Positions 41,914-52,942 are shown, numbered from the stretch's first letter. The stretch: DNA of 64,000 nucleotides from Blattamonas nauphoetae (GCA_033064195.1 JARBJD010000001.1:124001-188000); one strand, 5' to 3'. Numbers and translations are program-made. Notes: a model not told the origin generated them from the sequence alone.

Positions 41914-42355
41914 TGTTCGATGTTGAATTCTTCGTTTTCGATGTTGAATTATTATGTTCGATGTTGAACAATTTTGTTCGATGTTGAACTATTTTGTTCG
42001 ATGTTGAACAATTCCGTTGCGATGTTGAACTATTCCGTTGCGATGTTGAACTATTTTGTTCGATGTTGAACAATTCGGTTTCGATGTTGAACTATTTTGT
42101 TCGATGTTGAATTATTATGTTCGATGTTGAATTATTATGTTCGATGTTGAACAATTTTGTTCGATGTTGAATTATTTTGTTCGATGTTGAACTATTTTGT
42201 TCGATGTTGAACTATTCCGTTGCGATGTTGAACTATTTTGTTCGATGTTGAACTATTTTGTTCGATGTTGAATTATTCATTTTCGATGTTGAACTATTTT
42301 GTTCGATGTTGAATTATTCATTTTCGATGTTGAACAATTTTCCTGCGATGTTGAA
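41914..42355. repeat. Right tandem array, inverted copy of the left units
   Basis: Units read CGATGTTGAA with the same tails in reverse complement, such as ctattttgtt, ctattccgttg, ttattcatttt and caattttcctg. About 21 units. It ends at the inverted border at 42356-42371. Confidence 0.93.
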
Positions 42356-42447
42356 CTATTCCGACTGTATTTTCTAAGAAAAAAAAGTCTTTCTTTTTCG
42401 AGCACATTTTCTCGAGATCTTTACGAATACAAGGCACTTTATTTGGT

Positions 42448-42939
42448 TCAAAACGGATGGCTGGTTATGGAGAATTGACGTCGAAAAGTCTGGAAAAATG
42501 TGTGCATTTTACTGTATGAGGCGACAGAGCCCAATAATGGAATCTCGTTCAGGTGAACAACAGACTCATAACGTGGGTGTGTATCATTTGGTTCGAGTTT
42601 GGGCGTGACTGCAGTTGGAGGAGGAGTGGGAAGAGATGACGAGGATGTTGATGCTGGTTTCTGTTGTTGAATGTTGGAAGGTGTGTGATGAGCCGGGAGG
42701 GTCGGTCGTGTGGGATGTACAACTGGGTGAGAGGTGAGAAAGGTGGTGACAGACGACGAAGCGTAGTCCCTGCTGTCCGACTATTGATTATTGTCTTTGT
42801 TCATCTCTTTCTTCTCCTCTCCCACACTCATCTCATACTCAACTCTTTTCTTTCCATCACTTCTGTCATTCTCCACTCTCTTCTCATCCTCCCTCTGTTG
42901 CTCTCGCCCTCCAATCCACTTCATCACCCAAATTATCAT
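42448..42939 (-). pseudogene. Gene remnant with a single in-frame TAG
   Basis: A minus-strand frame from the ATG at 42939 (MIIWVMKWIGGREQQRED, then Lys/Glu-rich) stays open except for one TAG at 42783-42781. It then reads SDSRDYASSSV, a Ser/Pro/Thr-rich stretch including TPPPTAVTPKLEPND, and a TGA at 42450-42448. The Ser/Pro style resembles disordered regions of host genes in this window. The last 16 codons run into the mariner-like fragment on the other strand. I read it as a host gene piece stranded in the transposon island. A short intron across the TAG would be an alternative, but I see no suitable donor. Confidence 0.4.
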
Positions 42940-43268
42940 CTGCACCGAACGACAGAACCAAATACAACTTATCGTCCTCCAGTTGTCCTTACATCTCGAT
43001 ATTTGATCACTTCCGTCCGCTTGTCAAATCATAATTCATATCTCTGAAGGAGACTGTCGAGTCGAGCAAATTTGTTTGGAAGATCAGAGGAGGAATGTGA
43101 ATCAGCAAATCAACGAAAATGAATGGACAAACTTTTATTAGGCATACCGATTTTGAGTGGTGGCACGGTAACTTTATGTTCCCCGGACTCAGGATCGGAT
43201 CCCGCCAGAGTCACTTTATTGTTGACTTTTTCCCATTTTTGCTTCACAACATCTCTACAATTAGTTCA

Positions 43269-43276
43269 TCTCATTT
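43269..43276. repeat. 8-bp target-site duplication, left copy (TCTCATTT)
   Basis: TCTCATTT lies directly outside the left terminal repeat TAGGCTTGTCTGACCGG. The same eight bases follow the right end at 45962-45969. Confidence 0.9.
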
Positions 43277-45961
43277 TAGGCTTGTCTGACCGGCACTGAC
43301 CGGTCAGTTTTCACCGAAAAGTACTGACGGTCACTGACCGGAGAAATTACTGAACCCATAGTCGAGAGATATCGTTTATCCGGAGTGGTTTCCAAAACAA
43401 CCGAAATTCGAATCATTAACCAAAGAATCCTTGAATTTCCTTCGGATATGCCACAATTGATTTATTATCATTACAATTCAGCTCTATCACTCTTATTTTC
43501 GGAGAGTAATACCTCAAAAGTTCAGAAAAAACAGTTACGGGCACTTGATCGAGCTTAACATCCTCTCTCGATAAAAAAGTGATAGCTGTCATATTGGATC
43601 AGTTCCTCGCTTATATTTGTATTGCTTTGATTTGAATGGACGAGATCTGAACAATCCACTTCAGGCTGTCGAGGAGAGAGTCGTTCCTCCATTCAGAACG
43701 AACAGAGATGATGTCCGTTGTGTGGTTGAGTGAGTCAGTGCCGTTCCTGATTCTATCTTCAGAGTCCCAGATGTCACATCGAAGAGCGAGGAGGAAAGGG
43801 ACACCCATTTCAATCTTGAACAGCGATGCCGTGTGAGCGGCTGAGGGAGGGGTCGTGATCGTCACTGTGCTGGAGAGGGTCAGTGTGCTTCCTTTCACAA
43901 CGAGCAGAGACTGTGAGAGCGATGAGGGAAGTGTGATGTCAATCGACGACAAAGTGAGTGAGCCAACTTCCACAATTATCTGTCCATCAGATTCAAAAAG
44001 CAGTGATGCCTCAGGAAACGAAAAGATCGACGCACCTGTCTCGGGGCATTCGAGAAAAGTTGAGAGAGTGATGTTTGAGCCCAGGCTGATTTCGGTCTTC
44101 GTGTGAGTGAGCAGCGAGAAGGCGAAATCGAGTGACGAGCAAGGAAGACGCTCCTGACCACACTTTCCATGATCCCAGAACCCTTCCGACATAAACACAG
44201 CTCAATTCGTGTGTGGATACAAATGATACCCAAGCGGTCCAATGTTCGTCGTGTTTTTCGAATCTGACCCAAACACCTGTTCCAACTGAGCTTTAGTCAT
44301 CGTGGTGTTCGTCCCAATCAGACTCGTCCAATCATCAGAAATGACAATTCCAACATCTTGTCCCTCCAGAAACTCTTCATGACTTCCAGTCATCCCAGCT
44401 GTGCTGATCGACACACTCTTCATCACAACATCCCCAGACGCTTCGTACTTCATCGACAGAAATGAAACACTCTTCAGCGACAGTGTCGACGCTCCACTCA
44501 TCTTGACGAAGCTGCTGGTTCCAGAGAATGAAAGAGGGACGAATTCGACGCTTTCGGGACGAAGAGATCCACCTTTCACATCGAAGAACGACTTCTGGCG
44601 AGATACTCCAATCTGTGAAGCTGTTTCTGTGAAGCCGAGTGAGGTGAGCAAGAGAGAGCCATCAGTAAGATGAGCAAAGCTCTGAGCGGTCGATTGCATG
44701 CCCATCAGCGAACGTGCTGAACCCAACCCAGTGACAGTGATGGTCTTCTTGCTGGTGATGGAGAGAGTGGATTCACTTGTCGTTCCTTCTGCAACGTTGA
44801 GTTTGTATTCAGACATTGGCATGAGTCGATCGTGATGGACGCTGCGTGAGGGAGAAAGACAGTTGATATGTCTCCATTGACTGAAGAACGCGGTGAGGAA
44901 CAGACGCTGAACGACGACGCGATGGGAGTGGTGAGGGAGACACTCGACGATGAATCGATGAAGAGCGACGAGGCCGACTGCCCAGCACAGTTTTCGAAGA
45001 GAAGACCAGAGAGGGCCAGAGTGTCGCAGGAGGTGATTGAGAGTGCGGCTTCCTGTGATGTCGACAGGAGACGAGAGAGGGTGGCGACAGACATCGAGAC
45101 AGATTGAACAACTGCTTGTTTCATCTGTCGTGACTCTTCTTCTGCTGCAGGTTTTTCCTCTATTGCTTCTTTCACGTCTACGACTGAGAAAATTGGATAT
45201 TTTTGGACGCAGTTCAGTTTGACATAAGTCAAACTGGAATTCCTAAAAGAAAGATAGAACCGAGTTTTATCACTTTCTTAATGAGTCGGGGGAGGAGATT
45301 GTACATTTGGTATCTTGTATTCTCGAATCGTGTGCGACTGACAGTGGATCGATGATATCTTCGTTTCTGAGCAACAATAAGAAAGAAAAGTGATGTGATG
45401 AATAAAGAATGATGCATGATACCAAAGTCTTCACAGATAATAGTGACAAATAAGCAGATTCGCTCGTTCGAAACGACCAAAGTTGAGCCTGTGTGATTTG
45501 CTTTCGATCTGAACCTTCCCAACAGCTGGAATAGCTGCAGTTGGTGATTATCAAGTCCGTATCTTCCGTCTCTGATAGTTGGGCTTGCAAAAACGCTATC
45601 AGACGAGACAGCTTTGAGGAAGACGAGGGAGAGGTTGGATCTGCGTGTATTAAAAAGAACAATGAGAAGGCGGCAGAGAAAGAGAGAAATAAGCGTCTCA
45701 AATGCATGAAGAAGGTAGAGAAGAATATAGTGAGACTATTGAGCTCCAAACATTCATAAAGATGGTGAACAAGATGAGCATTGCACAAACAAGAGAAATG
45801 AGGCTATCAAACGGTTTCAGGAAGATTCTCTGGACATGTAGTTTTGCCAAGTTTCGACTTTTAGGGAAATAGCTCACAATTAAAAGTTTGATGGAGATCT
45901 GACCCTTTGAAGTTTTTTGAACTGACACTGACCGACACTTTTAGCCGGTCAGACAAGCCTA
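43277..45961. mobile_element. hAT-type non-autonomous element, 2,685 bp, carrying a host surface-protein gene piece
   Basis: The ends are TAGGCTTGTCTGACCGG and CCGGTCAGACAAGCCTA, a perfect 17-bp inverted pair. An exact 8-bp duplication (TCTCATTT) flanks them. TAG-starting ends and an 8-bp duplication point to the hAT superfamily. Both subterminal zones repeat CTGACCG / CGGTCAG motifs, the usual transposase-binding arrangement. No hAT transposase (dimerisation domain or zinc finger) is visible. Most of the interior, about 43611-45707, is a minus-strand piece of a beta-helix surface-protein gene. So this is a Pack-type element. The exact duplication and perfect ends suggest a fairly recent insertion. 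Confidence 0.88.
43611..45707 (-). pseudogene. Broken beta-helix (pectin-lyase-like) surface protein gene inside the hAT element
   Basis: A signal peptide MHLRRLFLSFSAAFSLFFLIHA starts at 45707. Then come long Ser/Thr/Leu/Val repeats of the right-handed beta-helix kind, such as ALSITSCDTLALSGLLFENC, SLFIDSSSSVSL and GSLLLTSLGFTE. Near the end LGYHLYPHTN is followed by FWDHGKCGQERLPCSSLDFA, a Cys-containing module that I associate with large surface families of oxymonads. The frame changes between about 45300-45230 and again at about 44825, and one TGA (44204-44202) interrupts an otherwise continuous frame just after LYPHTN. The first change could be an intron; the others look like decay. The product would have been secreted or on the cell surface. 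It lacks a membrane anchor here. Confidence 0.7.
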
Positions 45962-45969
45962 TCTCATTT
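45962..45969. repeat. 8-bp target-site duplication, right copy (TCTCATTT)
   Basis: Exact copy of the eight bases at 43269-43276, directly outside the right inverted repeat of the hAT-type element. Confidence 0.9.
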
Positions 45970-46121
45970 TTCTCGAAATTAATGTTCAACACATCGTAGA
46001 TCAAGAATCCCTGAGTCGGTTTTTGCCCTCAAAGTTTTGTCGTGGGTTGGATCTTATCCTTGTCACCTTCTCGGCGTTTATTCCAAAGTAATGACAACTA
46101 ATGAAACAATGATCGACAGAG

Positions 46122-49100
46122 ATGGTCCCCTCGGTACTTTTTTCTCCTTTACATTCCTCTTTAGTTGGAGAATCTGACCTCTCACCAACTTCAGGACAAA
46201 CATCTAGAACAACAAAGAGATCTGACGAAACAATGAGACTCTCCAAATGCTTTTTCAATGTAGTTGTCTCCCCAGAAAGAAACATAGTTTTTCTCCAGGA
46301 ATCCGGTTTGTTTGTTTCTAGTTCATCTTTTGCAGCTATTTTGAAGCATTATCTTCTTCCTATCAACAAATGTGAACGTTCTCCCCAAAAAATCTGCTTT
46401 GAACGTCAGTTTCTACCAATGACACTTTTTGAAATAATACAGTTTGCATGTTCACGTTGTTATTATTGCGACAGTTCAGACTCTCCTCCTTCACTAATTG
46501 AAAAGGATTGGTTTGCATCAATGCTTCTACAAGCAGTTAAAACGCTTCATGATGAAAATTTATCTCATGGAAATATCAGTCTACGGAACTGCCTGGTTAC
46601 CAACGAACTCACCCTCTTCCTTGCAGATTCCTTCAATATTCGGCCACATAATGTAAATTTTAAACAAGACGGAAACTCAAAAAAGTCCATTCCTGATTAT
46701 ATTCTCGATTTTAAACCCTATCATCGAACTTACACCATACGTCCACCAACAGGAATCACCATTGCACCTGAAAGACTCAGATCAAAATCTAGCATATACA
46801 CTTATTCTGAACCGGAAAATTCACACCCTATCGTTGCATTGGACAACCCAATGTTCATGAGTCTCTCCAGCACACAAGTCCCTGTGAAAGAAATGCTATA
46901 CCCCGTTCCTCAGAATGCCACCGATGGACGCCCATCAGACATGTTTAGTGTTGGTTGCACCTTGTTTGAGTTGTATTCGGATGGAATCCCGTTGTTTACG
47001 AACTCAACTGCATTCTATCTTCATGATCCATCGAGTGATCTGTCAGGTTTCGTTCAAAGAATGGTTGAAAATCATCTTCCATCTGCCATTCAGCCTCTTG
47101 TGATCTCTCTTCTTCAGCTTTTGCCAAAAGATAGGTGGAATGCGAATGATGCGCTTACAGCGCTTCTGTCAATCTCGAACAAGACGGGTACTGAGCAGCC
47201 AATATTTCTCTGCATCCAGGATACGATCCGACCAGCACTCACCCTCAATTTCACCGAACACGCCGAAGAAATGCTCAAATTATGGCGCTCAGGGACAGTA
47301 TTTCAGTATTTGAATCCTCCAGTGAACTTTTCTCAATCGTTTTCACAGTTTTTGTCGTCACATCAGTGGAAGGCAGATTCATCGCTTCAAAATATCCACC
47401 AGCATCCTCTCCGACTCCTTGATTCTTTGAAGGCTCTTCTCGAAGAACGAACAACCATCACACACAAAATCTTGGCTTCGTCGTCGCAGGGGAACTCTTC
47501 ACAACCGACACAGTCAACCCTCCCAACTTTCGATTTGTGCACCTGCCAGTATTGTTGGAAGCTCAACCATCAGTTCGATCAGACTCTCCTTCATTCACAC
47601 GACAAACCACTCACTCGAACGTTCGCTGAGTCAAGCCTTTCGTCTTTCACGTGCACTGATTCTTCCGTTCGACGCGTGATGAGGAGTGTTCTCCAGTTTG
47701 AAGTTCCTAAAGAGGCAACTGCTTCGAATATCTTCTTCTCGGAAACCAATCAGCAATTTCAGATCGTTCCTCGTCTCATCAGCTTGCTTCCTCTTTCGTC
47801 GGTTGCTGATGTCACGCTTCTTGTCAATCTGTCATCATCCCTCCCACTCGAAGCATCGCCACAGTTTCTGAAGTTGATTTTGACACTTTTGGAGCGATCT
47901 GTAACCATCCAATCTCAGATTGACGTGACAGCAAGTTGTGTGGAAGCGATCTGCTTTATCCTCAATCGTTGCGCGTCTGAAGGAGAGTTTCTCGTCTCTG
48001 AACTGAAGACACTGACTTCATCGAGTAGCAAACTGTTTGCGGATCGCTCCCTTTTCAAACAATTCACCAGCCTCGTCTACGATTTGTTTGAAACAGCAAC
48101 ATCTTCGTTGAAAAAGTTAATCACGGAACAACTCCAGCCACAGTCTATGATCCACACTGTTGTTTCGCTCCACATTCCACACATGATAGCCTCTCTCTAT
48201 CGGTTCGCTCGTGTTGTCCACATCTCCTCCAGCAACGAACAAATGCACCTCTACACAGCGAGTCAGAACTGGGACGGCATTCTGACCCCAATTTCCGCAA
48301 AACGAGCGCAGATGCTCATTTTTACTGCAACACGACCACTTCCAACGACATTCATCGAAATTGTGTCCAAATTAGCAACGATTGGAGAACAGAGACCGAT
48401 TTTTCATCGTTCTTTTGGTGAGTATTTGATGCTGTTTCTCCTCTCTGATAGTTTTGAGCTCTGCCAGCAGTTCAACAAAGTGCCAGTCACATCGAGTCTC
48501 TTCTCGTTGTCAATCCCTTTCTTTCTCTTCCGTTCTGTATCACTTGTTCCTTCTCCTGTCTGGAGCAGCCTCAGTCAGCATGTTGAATCTCTTCCTCCGC
48601 ATTTCCTCGCTTTTAGTGCGAACGTTGTACGGTCGCTCCTTCCAACATCAGTCCATACAGATGAGACTGTTGCGCAACAGAACGAGCTGTTGACACAAGC
48701 ACTTACCATGAGCAAAACCCTTCTCGATATTGATTCAGCAGCTGTTGTGAATGGTTTGTTATTTTCAGTTTTATTCTTCTCCTCTCTGCAGAGTCTGTCA
48801 AATTGATTGCTGCCCTCTCGACGCTCAAATCACCGGTCGATCGTCTCAACAATCTACTTCCTCTCTTTTGCTCGTTCTTTCTGCCGGAATTGACAGCCAT
48901 TGATCTCACCAACCCTCTCTCAATCACCCACGCTCTTGACGTAAGCAGACACGACAAAATCGATCAATTCATTGCCGTATCGTCGATGCCAATGAGACTA
49001 TCGGCCACCTTCTCAACGTCTGTCTCTTCACCGGGCCCCGTTGCCATCTCCCCCTTCCAAAAGAACACCGAAACGAAGTCTGTCTCACCTCCGCCAGTCA

Positions 49101-50422
49101 TTCCTGGACCAGCCCCAAAACAATTCTGGCCACAACATCAATCTGTCTCAAAATGCAATCTGATCTCGTCGATAAACGCTCACAAAGGGGCAATTGTCGG
49201 AATTGAGTGCCATCCATTTGGGGATGTTGCTGTTTCTGTTGACACGGATGAAACCGTGCGTGTGTGGGAAGTGCGGGAAGCTGCATCTGATTCTGCTTCG
49301 GCTAACACACCACCAAAACAAAACGTTTTGCTTGAGAGGAAACAAATCTTCAATATCCCATCGAAGCAATCGACAATGAAAGTGAATTCCATCACCGTCC
49401 TCGATGAGAACAAGCTTGTGTTGAACGGGGTCGGGACAATGACAGCAAAGAAAGGGAGCGAAGAACAACTGCTCTGTTTTGTCGATCTCAAAGAAGGTCG
49501 CTTGCAGCAGACCATCCAGCTTTCCCCAAAAGAGCCTCACGCCTCCCCGTCAGTCCCTCTCCATCGAGTCACAGCACAAGTCTCTCAGAAGCCGTTACTC
49601 GCATTTACGCACGACCTCAGAACAGTCCACATCATGGACACCCTCTCACAGACAGTGATCTGGACCGCCGCAGTCCCAGGAGACATCTTCAGCAGCATCA
49701 CAAGCGAGCCAAATTCGAACAATATTGCTGTGTCAACACTCAACGGTGATGTCCTTCTGTACGACCTGCGAATGACCAATCCACTCTGGTCGACTGGGGG
49801 GTTGCTGGATACTGGTCGGTCGGGGTTGAAATCGGTGGTTGTCAGTCCATTTCATTCCACGCCTCTTTCACAGACCTCATCTGCAGTGTCGGAGACACTC
49901 TTCCTCGCCACAAGTTATTCTGGGAAGATCTCTGGGATTGGTGTGGAAGACGGAACTATCACACCAGTCCAGCATTTCTGTCTTCCACCTCCAACCGACA
50001 ACGCGCGATTTCTTTCAGTCATTCCAATTGGAAGGAACACGTTTGCTCGCAGCTTCGGCAATGAGTTTAGTGTCTGCACTCTCCGCCAACAGATGGTGAT
50101 TGAGAAACGAGTCCTTACCAACGACACCTTTATTCTCCCGTTCCAGCCATACACTCGGCACATGCTTCCCCCTGTTTTGCCCGACGATCAGAAGGAGTGG
50201 ATTCCGCCACGTATTGAAGAAGCTCGAAACTGCGATAGCTCTGAGCCCTTTCCTACTCAAGTTCAGTATTCGAAGTCCAGCGTTCCTCCTTCACTCACAA
50301 TTACAACGGGCCACGACAGAATCTGGAGGAACGACTCTTTCACAACGATGTGTCGGATGAAGAATTCTCTTCTTGTCGGAGGAAACCTGGGATATATCCA
50401 TGTGTTTGATTGCTGGAATTAG
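46122..50422 (+). CDS. VPS15: Vps15/PIK3R4-like pseudokinase-HEAT-WD40 protein (2 exons)
   Basis: Exons are 46122-48753 and 48792-50422, with a 38-nt intron in phase 1. They encode 1,420 aa. The kinase-like domain has FERQFLPMTLFEII, LIEKDWFASMLLQAV and HDENLSHGNISLRNCLV, where HGN replaces the catalytic HRD. ADS stands in place of DFG. IAPERLRS and SDMFSVGCTLFELY follow. This matches Vps15, whose signature is LIEK.W...LL.A+...H....HGDI...N. The middle is helical (HEAT-like), and the C-terminal third holds WD40 repeats, clearest in HKGAIVGIECHPFGD and DETVRVWEV. Vps15 activates Vps34 in class III PI3-kinase complexes for autophagy and endosome traffic. The myristoylated MGxQ start of other Vps15 proteins is absent, so membrane attachment may differ or an exon is missing. 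Confidence 0.75.
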
Positions 50423-51157
50423 TGCACATCTCTCTGCATCTCCATACTCACTCTGCTCAAACGAATTGGTTTGAAAGGAAGGCAAGCAATAGGAGAGATG
50501 TCGAGCTGATGTGATGAGGAAAGTCCATGACCATTTCAATTCCCCCTATAACCAGATGCTTGCTGTTCTTTCGACACATTTGTTGTTCTGATCATGCATA
50601 TTTGAAATTATCATAAAACCATCACCATTGTAACATCTTTAAGAGAAATTGGAGATCCTTCATAGATCCGACCCATTGTTGAATTTGTCGTCCTCAGTGT
50701 TCAACAACCACCTCAATCTCTTTCTTCATGTATGAAGGATTTGTGGATACGTTCATTTTAAGTTTTTTTGTAACAATTTCCATGATGATACCAGATTTTT
50801 ACCAGTTCTGCTACTGAATTCGGTGATGAGAATGAATCTGCATGGCTTATCTGATTCTACCATTTTTTTCTTCAAATCTTTCCTTCTACCTATTCCTCAT
50901 ATTATTTTCTCCAACTCCTTTTCCTTCCAGACTCCTTTTCAATCGTAGTATGAGCTAAACTGACTGTTCAATTTCCAGAACTTAAATCAGCATTTCTCTC
51001 ATTGTCATTTTTTATGCATGTCACGATGGACCCATGCTGATGTTGCAGTTCAGTCAACCTTTAATCATTGATTTAGGTCGTTAAATGACATTCTTGCAGA
51101 GGGAATGAGAAAGTTGCGGGAAGATCTATCGTTCAACACCTCCTTTCACGAAATTGT
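50423..51157. other. Unresolved, gene-poor, about 730 bp
   Basis: No confident gene. A plus-strand piece at about 51076-51166 after the acceptor TTGATTTAG reads RSLNDILAEGMRKLREDLSF and ends in a stop. It could be the last exon of a small multi-exon gene whose earlier exons I could not place. Confidence 0.35.
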
Positions 51158-51394
51158 TCAATTCTGAAGGATCACTTTTTTGTCACGTTTTTGTTTCTTA
51201 TTGTTCGAAACAAATTCATTGAGAACACACGAATTTGGACCACTTAACCAAACATCCACAACATCGAGCTCGCCACCATTGAGATATCGACAATATTCTA
51301 TCTTCCGCATATTCACTTCGACACTACCTTTTTTTCTGTACAGTACGGCAATAATCTCCAAAAGACGGATAGTCATTTCCAGCATTACCTCCAT
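51158..51394 (-). CDS. Possible small protein (78 aa), unrecognised
   Basis: Starts MEVMLEMTIRLLEIIAVLY and is Lys-rich at the end (NNKKQKRDKK). The middle reads GGELDVVDVWLSGP. Residue composition is like a real protein, but I know no family and it could be one exon of a larger gene. It shares the interval with the upstream exon-like piece on the plus strand. Confidence 0.3.
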   Translation of the reverse strand: MEVMLEMTIRLLEIIAVLYRKKGSVEVNMRKIEYCRYLNGGELDVVDVWLSGPNSCVLNEFVSNNKKQKRDKKVILQN

Positions 51395-51446
51395 TCACTA
51401 CAACAGATTCACAAGCAAATAGCGTGTCAACCAAAAGTTTTATCGT

Positions 51447-52879
51447 ATGGGAATATGCTGTTCTTCATCTGATCCTGTCCCAGAAGGTCTATTAACCACT
51501 TTTTTATCAACACAATTTCAATCATCATTTTCCACATTATAGAGCAAACTGTCCCAGGTACCCAAGTGAAACCACTATCACAAGAACCTGATCATACCTT
51601 GAACGAATCGAATCCTCTTATTTCTACATCCCCCCATCAAGGTAATCAGATCATTCAATTCGCAGTTGACGCACAAAGCAATATCAATCTAGATTTGACA
51701 CAACCCAATATATCAGATAACGAAGAGATAAATTCCCCTACTTCAGCAATTAACTTTGCAAACGAGCCTGTTCCTGTTAGCAATTCTTCTGAACATCTCC
51801 CAACTGTTTCTTTCGCAAGTGCGATGAGATCAACTTCTTTTGTTACATCCTGCCTCATTAAAGCAGATCCAGACTTTCAAAATGCAGTTTCATGGATGAA
51901 CATGCACTCTACAACTCCCACGATCAATCTGAACAATCCCAGCACAATTCCTCCACAGTCACACCATAAAGTGTATCAGCAGACATATCAATCTTTCATC
52001 AACCAAGTTGCTCAACTTCAGGCGAAAGTGAATGAGTCCAGAGTGGAGCCATCTGAAACACAGTTGCCGAATGAGCACATGGATGACGAAACAATCCGCA
52101 AAACGTTATTTACCAATTGGTGCACAGTCTCATCGGAAGACCGACACATTATGAATGAAGGTGCGATGATGTTATCTGATAGCGAGCCTGATTCTGATAG
52201 TTCACATGGTCGGAAAAGTCCCAGTTCACAACTGAACACTCAACGAGAGACTCTTCTCCATCATCCTACTCCGAAGGTTGAAAGACCAAAACGGAAGAAT
52301 AAACACAAGATATCGTCTGTTGGACAATCAACAATCGATCACAAACACAATCGACGAAAAGGCAAACAAACCACTGACGCCATGCAGATCATTGGTATTG
52401 AAGAGTCATGGAAAGTCGAATCGTCCTCAAAGCGGAAAAAACAACAGCCTTCACAAGCTTCGAACCATTCCAACAGAGAGGAGGACAAAAGAGGATTAAA
52501 ACAGACACAGACGAGCATCGTGGCACCACTTGACCTCCCACCAGTGACGCTGACAAAGCCATCGCATGGACGTGTTGTGCGAGTGAAGAAGACGAAGGGC
52601 CGGATGGTTAGCGACGATGAAGACACAGCACATTCAGAACCGGCCGATCTGCGACATCGTTCTCCATCTCTCTCGTCCCGTGAATCATCTTCATCGATGT
52701 CTTCTCTTCTCAGTTATGCATCTCCGAAGTCGCCCCATTCTTTCAATCGGTCGAACAACTCTCGCAGACTATCATCGACACTGTCCGATGGAAAGTCGCT
52801 CTCGGAGTATTATCAACTCCGCAAATTCGACGAGCAGGAGGAGCTTTCAAAGTCAAATAGAGGCCATCCATCACATTAA
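51447..52879 (+). CDS. Lipid-anchored, mostly disordered protein (2 exons)
   Basis: Exons are 51447-51486 and 51543-52879 (intron 56 nt, phase 1), giving about 458 aa. The start MGICCSSSDPVPEE carries a Gly-2 myristoylation motif next to paired Cys for palmitoylation, as in plasma-membrane-anchored proteins. The rest is rich in Ser, Asn, Thr, Pro and basic patches (KRKNKHKI, NRRKGKQT, KRKKQQP) with no globular domain that I recognise. The tail is Ser-rich (RESSSSMSSLLSY). The ATG and the first exon were chosen because the splice joins exactly in frame to the long exon, and the dual acylation start would be lost without it. Function unknown. Confidence 0.65.
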
Positions 52880-52942
52880 TGAACATTTCCGACCCTTTGC
52901 TTGTTTCTAAAAAGGAGGCCATCAAACAATCCAGAGGGTTTG

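Larger units (their letters stand above)
38789..42379. mobile_element. Foldback-like element: inverted arms of tandem 20-21 bp repeats
   Basis: The borders are inverted copies of AATACAGTCGGAATAG (38797-38812) and CTATTCCGACTGTATT (42356-42371). Inside each border starts a tandem array, direct on the left (38813-41265, roughly 120 units) and reverse-complemented on the right (41914-42355, roughly 21 units). Between lies about 650 bp of unrelated sequence. Long inverted repeats made of short tandem repeats, around a non-repeated centre, is the plan of Foldback (FB)-type elements. No intact transposase is visible in the centre. A target duplication is not obvious. The unequal arms suggest copy-number change within the arrays. 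Confidence 0.7.

Noticed and set aside
43150-43215. tRNA-like stretch with a B-box-like GGATCGGATCCCG
   Set aside because: No cloverleaf could be folded; the T-stem does not pair and no acceptor stem was found.
43855-45232. Plus-strand frames opposite the surface-protein gene
   Set aside because: Antisense of Ser-rich sequence; no domain.
36400-46000. Polinton, retrovirus-like or other capsid-bearing element
   Set aside because: No integrase, polymerase, reverse transcriptase or capsid-like sequence was recognised in the island; the features seen are DNA-transposon ends.
48803-50422. Separate WD40 gene starting at 48803
   Set aside because: Its first codon is not ATG; a 38-nt intron joins it in frame to the upstream kinase-like exon.
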